Below are positions 1 to 3,926 of a DNA stretch of 6,314 nucleotides, piece after piece. How positions within the stretch are numbered: position 1 is the stretch's first letter; each line of letters starts with the position of its first letter. Source of the stretch: CAYTQK01 sp964439745 (lineage in GTDB: Bacteria; Desulfobacterota; Desulfobacteria; Desulfobacterales; Desulfosudaceae); NCBI GenBank assembly GCA_964439745.1, contig CAYTQK010000198.1, forward strand, positions 1-6,314. Reading direction: 5' to 3'. Under the pieces are notes generated by a model. It had not been told where the DNA came from, searched no databases, and was given only the letters and a program-made list of their open reading frames with translations. Made by a program: the position numbers and the translations under genes.

Positions 1-345
1 GAAGCGTGTTCCCTGCTGGCCTGCAGGGGTAAAAGGATTGAATTGAAGCAGGGCGGGGGGAACAGATGCGTCAACCAGGACGGAGTCCGGGGCCGGCCAG
101 GTGGTGCGATGGTTTTGCGCGGCCAGGGCCAGCCGGGTCTCGGCCCGGTACAACATCCGCCGATAGTCCCGGTTGTTGCGCAGCATGGCGCTGTCATTGG
201 GCACCATGGTCAAGGCCAGCAAAGAAGACAGAGACAGCGCCGCCAGCACCAGCATGGCCACGGCCATGACCGAGCCCGCCTGTCTGCCCGTCCGTCCGGA
301 CCCGTCTGCCCCGCCAGCGCCAACCGCATTAAAATGCAGACGCAT
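1..345 (-). CDS. pilX: PilX-like minor pilin, N-terminal part (cut by window edge)
   Basis: The reading frame runs from an ATG at 345 to the window edge with no stop, giving 115 residues; the C-terminal part lies outside. A GAGGGGG Shine-Dalgarno sits a few bases before the ATG. Residues 21-48 carry the hallmark: RQAG, then a long hydrophobic helix (SVMAVAMLVLAALSLSSLLAL). It is followed by 'NNRDYRRMLYRAETRLALAAQ' in two overlapping parts (NNRDYRRMLYRAE, then TRLALAAQ), the pattern of the PilX N-terminal family, where an N..Y...FY.AE-type segment follows the helix. Cleavage by prepilin peptidase is predicted between G24 and S25. The usual glutamate at mature position 5 is absent (V29), as in many PilX_N proteins. 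PilX is a minor pilin of the type IV pilus tip/priming complex in the inner membrane. It is last of the four minor-pilin genes here, 78 bases after pilV. An unusually Gly/Arg-rich 24-residue leader precedes the cleavage site. Family call fairly sure; exact role inferred. Confidence 0.8.
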   Translation of the reverse strand, partial: MRLHFNAVGAGGADGSGRTGRQAGSVMAVAMLVLAALSLSSLLALTMVPNDSAMLRNNRDYRRMLYRAETRLALAAQNHRTTWPAPDSVLVDASVPPALLQFNPFTPAGQQGTRF

Positions 346-371
346 GTTCCCCCTCACAAAATCTTATCCCT

Positions 372-402
372 CCACACAACTGTTTCTTTACAGCCTCTGT
401 GG
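372..402. other. imperfect inverted repeat in the pilV-pilX gap
   Basis: Outer arms CCACA (372-376) and TGTGG (398-402) enclose inner arms CTGT (380-383) and ACAG (390-393), with short unpaired stretches between. On the minus-strand transcript this gives a two-part hairpin between the pilV stop and the pilX ribosome-binding site. The minus strand has no T-run directly after it, so it is not a convincing terminator for this operon. On the plus strand TTTT follows, but no plus-strand gene ends here. It could tune pilX translation or mark an mRNA processing site; that is inference. Confidence 0.35.
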
Positions 403-423
403 TTTTAATTGCCATTTATTCCC

Positions 424-849
424 TTACGGAGCCGGCTTGAGATAATAATTCTCCAGGCACAATCGTTCTGACTGCCCCTCGGTCACCCAGACACGGGTAA
501 CAATGGTCCGGTAGTCATCGCGCCCGTCTCCGTCCTGGTCCACCGGGTTAAACGCCGTCAGCTCGGCTCTACGATTCTCTTTCGACAAAACCTTTGTTTC
601 TCCGGGTGCCAGCAGGGGCGCCTCCATGGGAATGCCGCCCACGCCTTCCATGATATCCTGTCCCCAGAAAACGGCCTGATCAGAGAGAACAGTGGTCCGG
701 CTGACGCGGGAAGTGGAGATTACGGCCGAGGTGATGGCGGCCAGACCGATACTGACCAGCCCCATGGCGATGACCACCTCGATCAGGGAAAATCCGCTTG
801 CTGTCTTTTTGCCGGTTGTCTGCGCCCGTATCCGCGGTATCTTGGCCAT
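424..849 (-). CDS. pilV: PilV-like type IV minor pilin
   Basis: 141 residues. The N-terminus is a basic leader (MAKIPRIRAQTTGKKTASG) then FSLIEVVIAMGLVSIGLAAI, a textbook type III (prepilin) signal: prepilin peptidase cleavage between G19 and F20, glutamate at mature position 5 (E24), and a hydrophobic helix to about residue 43. The 'SLIEVVIAMGLVSIGL' helix and the short length fit the PilV family of minor pilins that help initiate and cap the pilus. An Asp-rich loop at residues 104-112 (DQDGDGRDD) has the DxDxDG spacing of calcium loops. There is a single cysteine, C131, near the C-terminus. The gene begins 20 bases after the pilW stop, with a weak GGGGG-type Shine-Dalgarno, so translation may depend partly on coupling. 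Prepilin identity is certain; the PilV label rests on helix style, size and position between pilW and pilX. Confidence 0.82.
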   Translation of the reverse strand: MAKIPRIRAQTTGKKTASGFSLIEVVIAMGLVSIGLAAITSAVISTSRVSRTTVLSDQAVFWGQDIMEGVGGIPMEAPLLAPGETKVLSKENRRAELTAFNPVDQDGDGRDDYRTIVTRVWVTEGQSERLCLENYYLKPAP

Positions 850-869
850 GGCAGCCCCCAGTCCTTATT

Positions 870-1697
870 CTATATCAGGCCCATATTGCGGCACCGGATG
901 GTGGTGGTGCACAAAATATGGCCGTAATGATCATCGGGCGTATAAGGCCTTCCGGCGACGTAAAAGGTCCTGGTATCGGTAGGTCCGCCGCGCAGCGGGT
1001 AGGCGGACCGCACCAGGAGCCAGACTTTCACCGCCCGGATGCTATCCAGCGGAACCTTTTCGCCCAGGGCGACACCGCCCGGGGCATCCTTGGCGTCGAT
1101 CAGTCCGTCGTCATTGGTGTCCAGACCGGTCTCCAGGTACCCGTCGGCATCGTCGTCCACCGCCCAGATGATATGATTACCGGCGGACAAATCCAGGCCG
1201 CCGTCACCGTCCGCGTCAAAGGCGTAGGCCAGGCCAATGGCCACGACATTATCCGCCACCCGGCCGTGCTGAATGATCAGTCCAGTGGCCCCGGCACTGG
1301 CATCGGCAAACCCGTCCCGGACACCGCCGGCATCATCATCCGCCTGGAACAGCCCGATGCTGACCGTCTGAATCGCGTTCAGATCGTCTGTCTTCTGGCG
1401 ACGGAAGACCAGGTGACCGATACCGGCCCGGCAGCCCTGATCAAAGTCCATGGCACCTTCGTTGTCCAGGTCCTGCCTGGGGCTGAAGCCCATCAGGCGA
1501 ACCTGTGATTCAATCAGGTACATGGCGCCGCGGGCGTTGGCCATCATGCGGGAACGCTGATCCACCCGGGTGAAGGCCGACTGCTGGGAAAGGAAAAACT
1601 TGACCACCACGGCCATAATGATCGAGAAAACCGCCAGTGCGATCAGGATTTCCAGCAGGGTGAATCCCCGGATATCAGTCGACGTCATGGTCTTCAT
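870..1697 (-). CDS. pilW: PilW-like type IV minor pilin with calcium-loop-like motifs
   Basis: I place the start at the ATG at 1697 (275 residues) because GGAGGAGG lies 9 bases before it. An ATG at 1706 abuts that Shine-Dalgarno, one at 1688 is 18 bases away, and one at 1757 would add 20 residues encoded inside fimT. Residues 1-11 form the leader MKTMTSTDIRG, cleaved before F12; FTLLEILIALAVFSIIMAV follows, with E16 at mature position 5. Residues 45-70 (DQRSRMMANARGAMYLIESQVRLMG) match the PilW helix that precedes the globular domain. The C-terminus ends in ILCTTTIRCRNMGLI, a tail I associate with PilW proteins of Desulfobacterota. Three acidic loops lie at residues 161-169, 181-189 and 193-204 (DTNDDGLIDAKD). 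Cysteines are C89, C263 and C269. PilW is a membrane-anchored tip pilin working with PilV, PilX and PilY1. The start overlaps the fimT end by 23 bases, so the two are probably translated together. Confidence 0.85.
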   Translation of the reverse strand: MKTMTSTDIRGFTLLEILIALAVFSIIMAVVVKFFLSQQSAFTRVDQRSRMMANARGAMYLIESQVRLMGFSPRQDLDNEGAMDFDQGCRAGIGHLVFRRQKTDDLNAIQTVSIGLFQADDDAGGVRDGFADASAGATGLIIQHGRVADNVVAIGLAYAFDADGDGGLDLSAGNHIIWAVDDDADGYLETGLDTNDDGLIDAKDAPGGVALGEKVPLDSIRAVKVWLLVRSAYPLRGGPTDTRTFYVAGRPYTPDDHYGHILCTTTIRCRNMGLI

Positions 1698-2205
1698 CCG
1701 GATCATCCTCCTCCGCGCCGCCGCCACTGCCCTGGCCGGGATAAATCCAGTTATCATGGCCTTCCTGCGGATGCTGCACGGCGATGGAACCGACCGAGGT
1801 CACCCGCAGGCGGCGGGAATGGCGGCCGTCGCCGTAGCTGAGATAAACACAGCCGGAATGGCCGGTCTTCATGCCCCGGGAATTGAAGGTATAGGGATTG
1901 CCGCCGGTAACCCGGTACAGGTCGATACATTCCGCAAACGTCTGCCGCCCCAGGACCTGCCCCCCGGCATCGGTTACGGTCAATGAGTCCGTTTCTTCGT
2001 TAAAATGAATGCTGACCAGACGGCAGTCCCTGACTGCTTCCGAGCGGCTCTTCTGGAGCCAGGCGTAGGTCTCCCGGACGGCACCGGCCACACGGCGCTC
2101 CGGCATTCCCTTTAATATGCCCAGACCGCCGATAGTAGTGATCACCGCCGCCACGGAAAGACCGATCACCAGCTCCATGACCGTCACCCCCTGCTGCGGC
2201 TTCAT
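1675..2205 (-). CDS. fimT: GspH/FimT-family minor pseudopilin
   Basis: 176 residues. A six-residue leader MKPQQG is followed by VTVMELVIGLSVAAVITTIGG: prepilin peptidase would cut between G6 and V7, and E11 is the mature position-5 glutamate. Valine instead of phenylalanine at mature position 1 is a tolerated variant. The pattern after the helix (RRVAGAVRETYAWLQKSRSEAV, then NPYTFNSRGM and RVTSVGSIAV in the C-terminal half) is that of the GspH/FimT/FimU group, which initiates the pilus or pseudopilus tip. FimT and FimU cannot be told apart here, so the symbol is provisional. Cysteines C61, C93 and C119 could form a disulfide. From about residue 157 a Gly/Ser linker leads into an acidic tail (AEEDDPDEDHDVD), unusual for the family. 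Its own Shine-Dalgarno is poor, and its ATG overlaps the stop of a 46-codon ORF as ATGA. No other start lies in frame before an upstream stop. It is the first of four minor-pilin genes. Confidence 0.85.
   Translation of the reverse strand: MKPQQGVTVMELVIGLSVAAVITTIGGLGILKGMPERRVAGAVRETYAWLQKSRSEAVRDCRLVSIHFNEETDSLTVTDAGGQVLGRQTFAECIDLYRVTGGNPYTFNSRGMKTGHSGCVYLSYGDGRHSRRLRVTSVGSIAVQHPQEGHDNWIYPGQGSGGGAEEDDPDEDHDVD
1707..1714 (-). promoter_or_regulatory. pilW ribosome-binding site inside fimT
   Basis: The minus strand reads GGAGGAGG here, 9 bases before the ATG at 1697. These bases are also codons of the acidic FimT tail (Glu-Glu-Asp-Asp region). This site decides the pilW start among four in-frame ATGs. 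Confidence 0.7.
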
Positions 2206-2342
2206 GGCATGTCTCTGTTCGGAAAAAACCGGCCATCCATACCGGTTACCGGGAGTGGATTATTATTTTCAGAAAAAAGGATGCAAATCTGCCGCGGATC
2301 CGGCGGCGGGATACACTGCCGAAGGAAGAAATCGATAACCAT
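2202..2342 (-). CDS. putative 46-residue leader ORF coupled to fimT
   Basis: An ATG at 2342 lies 5 bases after AAGGAGGT (2355-2348), the best Shine-Dalgarno in the window. The frame encodes 46 residues starting MVIDFFLRQCIPPPDPRQ and ending GRFFPNRDMP. Its TGA (2204-2202) overlaps the fimT ATG (2205-2203) as ATGA, the classic geometry for ribosome re-initiation. I recognise no domain, signal peptide or membrane segment; there are two cysteines (residues 10 and 20) around a PPPDP stretch. A stop codon lies six codons before the start, so the ORF cannot be longer. Because fimT has only a weak site of its own, the simplest reading is that ribosomes load here and pass into fimT. The peptide may have no function beyond being translated. 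A chance ORF is possible, but the strong site plus the exact overlap argue against it. Confidence 0.5.
   Translation of the reverse strand: MVIDFFLRQCIPPPDPRQICILFSENNNPLPVTGMDGRFFPNRDMP
2223..2247 (-). terminator. terminator-like hairpin inside the leader ORF, before fimT
   Basis: On the minus strand AACCGG (2247-2242) pairs with CCGGTT (2232-2227) around the 9-base loop TATGGATGG. A run of six T (2228-2223) begins in the last two stem bases. This is an intrinsic-terminator shape, though the stem is short with four G-C pairs. It lies within the last third of the 46-codon ORF and ends 17 bases before the fimT ATG, so a translating ribosome would disrupt it. A competing small hairpin, CCGG-TAA-CCGG (2252-2242), uses the same 5' arm. 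Confidence 0.4.
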
Positions 2343-2367
2343 GCCCGACCTCCTTGTCTATGGTTAT
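2335..2367 (-). promoter_or_regulatory. hairpin enclosing the leader Shine-Dalgarno and start codon
   Basis: On the minus strand ATAACCAT (2367-2360) pairs perfectly with ATGGTTAT (2342-2335), giving 8 base pairs around a 17-base loop. The loop contains AAGGAGGT, and the leader ATG is the first three bases of the 3' arm, so the start codon is paired when the hairpin forms. A C·C mismatch followed by two possible pairs could lengthen the stem. The stem is AU-rich (six of eight pairs), so it may be marginally stable and easily opened. As DNA, the same inverted repeat could instead be a protein-binding operator. Confidence 0.5.
2348..2355 (-). promoter_or_regulatory. strong Shine-Dalgarno of the leader ORF
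   Basis: The minus strand reads AAGGAGGT, an eight-base match to the complement of the 16S rRNA 3' end, 5 bases before the ATG at 2342. It lies in the 17-base loop of the hairpin at 2335-2367. Confidence 0.6.
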
Positions 2368-2384
2368 GAAAAAACGAGTAACAC

Positions 2385-2412
2385 CGGGATGATAACCGGC
2401 GTTATTTTCCCG
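2385..2412 (-). promoter_or_regulatory. upstream hairpin of the fimT leader
   Basis: On the minus strand CGGGA (2412-2408) pairs with TCCCG (2389-2385). After a 2x2 internal loop, ATAAC (2405-2401) pairs with GTTAT (2396-2392) around the loop GCCG. The 3' inner arm lies in GGTTAT (2397-2392), which could alternatively pair with ATAACC at 2367-2362, the 5' arm of the hairpin over the leader start. The two pairings exclude each other, which is the arrangement of an RNA switch. Stability is not computed here. Confidence 0.4.
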
Positions 2413-2456
2413 CGCAGTTTCCTCCGTGAAAACATGGGGGGCTTTTGATATTTCTG

Positions 2457-2482
2457 CTAATATAATTTTTCCGGTAAGTCAA
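2457..2482 (-). promoter_or_regulatory. possible promoter for the minor-pilin operon
   Basis: In an AT-rich stretch just after the upstream gene, the minus strand has TTGACT (2482-2477), a five-of-six match to a sigma-70 -35 box. TATATT (2464-2459) follows after only 12 bases; TATTAG (2462-2457) would be at 14 and TAGCAG at 17. None combines a good -10 with ideal spacing, so this is only a candidate. The segment is clearly more AT-rich than the flanking genes, as promoters often are. Confidence 0.25.
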
Positions 2483-2497
2483 GTGTTTTTATTGACT
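2477..2497. other. inverted repeat AGTCAA-N9-TTGACT over the possible -35
   Basis: Plus-strand arms AGTCAA (2477-2482) and TTGACT (2492-2497) are exact inverted copies separated by GTGTTTTTA. One arm is the candidate -35 box. No T-run follows on either strand, so it is a poor terminator; a dimeric regulator site is possible. Confidence 0.3.
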
Positions 2498-2504
2498 GAC
2501 GAGT

Positions 2505-3893
2505 CTATTGAGTGGAGGCACACCCGGGAAACAGTCCGACGGACTTTCCGCCGCCTCCGGCCGTATCGTTCTGGACGTTATCGTTGAGCGCGTTGAAGGA
2601 AACGCCCGTGCCATACCGGTTATGGTTGCTCTTGATCAGATCCAGAACATCCTGGTAGAGCACAAACTCGTGATCAAATATTTTTACCAGGGTCACAGCC
2701 GGATCATTGGTGGCACGCTCCCGGCAGTTGCCTCCCCGGCCGCACGGCACCAGCTCCACGGTTCCCAGCTGGTTTTTGCCTTCAAACAAGGCATAGACCG
2801 CGTACGGCACCATCTGGCCGGTGGTATAGGAGACAGCCGACTGCCCGTCCAGGCGGAACAGGGTAAAATCCTTTTTCACAATGGTCTGCTCCTGGCGCTG
2901 CTGTTTTTCAGCGATCTTCAGGTTGCGGAAATCCGTCCGGGCCAGCCCCTTGAAATGGCACAACCGTTCCACGGTAACTTCTTTTTGGCCGTCCGCCCGG
3001 ACCATGACAGTGGGATCATTGCTGATCAGCTCATAGGTGCCCTTGACAATGGGAAACTGGTAAGAAATCGAAAAATCGGCGGCCTCCCCTTCAACAAACA
3101 GCCGGTCCGATGATCCGCCGCTGTATTTGAGACGGTTGAACAGGTCGATAATCTGGCCCAGGTGAATCATCTTGCCGTTTTCCGAAGCCAGTCCGGGCAG
3201 TAGTCTTCCGTAATAGACCATGTATAACATGTTGACCGGTTCATTGTGATCATAACCGGTCACCCGGATATAAGCGTTCATCTTGGGAATATCCGAGACG
3301 AAAAAATTCTTCACGTGCAGGGTCAGGTTGGTCAGCATGCTGATGGTGGTCTTGTACAGCGTGGTCAGCTCCTTGGTCAGGTAGAAATCCCGCATCCGGC
3401 CATCCATGCGTCGGATCTGAATGGTGAAATCATCCGTCAGGATATCATTGTTCATGATGATGTTCTGGGCCATGATGATGTCGCCGGTCCGCAGGTAACA
3501 GTAAGCCATCATCTGGTAAATCCGTTTTTCCATGGGGCTCAGCTCCCGGGACTCGGCGGAGTCTTTGTCCATTGCCGAGAGCGAAGCTTCCTTGAAACTG
3601 ATATATTCCTCATAGACCGAATCCAGGAGTTTTTCAAAATGGCGCAGTTCATCAACATAGGTGTCGGCATCCCGGGCGGAAATGGTGCCGCCGGCCTGGG
3701 TATTTTTAAGAAAGGCGGCATAATCCCTTTCCGTGAACAGCTCGATTCCTTCCAGAAAAACACGGCAGTCATCATGAATGCTTTTCAGATAAGAGGACCT
3801 CAGCCAACTGCCGGTATCCCGGGCTGCGGCCGTCGTTGCCATGCCGAACGCCAGCACCGCCATGAGGATGAAAGAACAAACCGTTTTCCTCAT
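2505..3893 (-). CDS. exported protein of unknown function (462 residues)
   Basis: I do not recognise a family. MRKTVCSFILMAVLAFGMATTAAA is a standard Sec signal peptide (basic start, hydrophobic core) with signal peptidase I cleavage expected after A24 (AAA, then RDTGSW). The protein is therefore periplasmic, outer-membrane-associated or secreted. Residues about 30-200 look helical with heptad-like leucine and aromatic spacing. The region around 125-150 (IYQMMAYCYLRTGDIIMAQNII) resembles a TPR helix pair. From about 205 to 410 the pattern alternates like beta strands. The tail after 440 is low complexity (GGGGK) and ends GCASTQ. Mature cysteines are C43, C132, C312, C384, C390 and C458; C384 and C390 are in CGRGGNC, so disulfides are plausible. 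AAGGAG lies about 10 bases before the ATG. It is 33 bases after the preceding gene, so probably co-transcribed with it. It is the last gene before the minor-pilin leader. Confidence 0.75.
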   Translation of the reverse strand: MRKTVCSFILMAVLAFGMATTAAARDTGSWLRSSYLKSIHDDCRVFLEGIELFTERDYAAFLKNTQAGGTISARDADTYVDELRHFEKLLDSVYEEYISFKEASLSAMDKDSAESRELSPMEKRIYQMMAYCYLRTGDIIMAQNIIMNNDILTDDFTIQIRRMDGRMRDFYLTKELTTLYKTTISMLTNLTLHVKNFFVSDIPKMNAYIRVTGYDHNEPVNMLYMVYYGRLLPGLASENGKMIHLGQIIDLFNRLKYSGGSSDRLFVEGEAADFSISYQFPIVKGTYELISNDPTVMVRADGQKEVTVERLCHFKGLARTDFRNLKIAEKQQRQEQTIVKKDFTLFRLDGQSAVSYTTGQMVPYAVYALFEGKNQLGTVELVPCGRGGNCRERATNDPAVTLVKIFDHEFVLYQDVLDLIKSNHNRYGTGVSFNALNDNVQNDTAGGGGKSVGLFPGCASTQ

Positions 3894-3926
3894 AATAGCG
3901 AATCTCCTTAATGGTATGGTTGGTTT

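Larger units (their letters stand above)
2334..2405. repeat. iterated GATAACC / GGTTATC motif
   Basis: On the plus strand GATAACC occurs at 2334-2340 and 2391-2397. The inverted form GGTTAT is at 2362-2367 and a shorter GTTAT at 2401-2405. Four related copies in 72 bases of mixed orientation, between the promoter-like segment and fimT, make either RNA pairing arms or repeated half-sites for a DNA-binding regulator plausible. Confidence 0.45.

Noticed and set aside
798..1508. Long plus-strand open frames opposite pilW, and similar ones opposite the 462- and 629-residue genes (for example 2508-3113, 3246-3911, 4257-4847).
   Set aside because: They lie wholly antisense to genes with clear domains or signal peptides, lack ribosome-binding sites and have no recognisable motifs. 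GC-rich coding DNA commonly leaves such shadows.
1698..1757. Upstream ATG starts for pilW at 1757 and 1706.
   Set aside because: 1757 lies deep within fimT without a Shine-Dalgarno and gives an overlong leader; 1706 touches the Shine-Dalgarno with no spacing. The ATG at 1697 has 9-base spacing and a normal short prepilin leader.
2286..2302. GC-rich hairpin GCCGC-N7-GCGGC in the leader ORF as a second terminator.
   Set aside because: The T-run (2278-2273) starts several bases after the stem, beyond normal terminator spacing; codon composition of the ORF (CCG repeats) explains the arms.
2304..2320. A GG...GC pair upstream of fimT resembling a sigma-54 promoter.
   Set aside because: The GG to GC spacing is 11 rather than 10, and the flanking TGGCAC/TTGC bases are missing.
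2364..2435. A 23-residue minus-strand ORF beginning MFSRRKLRGK with a hydrophobic end (TPVIIPVLLVFS) just before the leader ORF.
   Set aside because: It looks a little like a signal peptide, but CCCCCC precedes its ATG instead of a Shine-Dalgarno and the hydrophobic part stops after about 12 residues. Its stop falls in the hairpin arm, so it may be chance.
2206..2504. A c-di-GMP (GEMM) riboswitch in the fimT leader, as found near some pilus genes.
   Set aside because: I see none of the conserved GEMM-I core sequence; the hairpins present have different loops and order.
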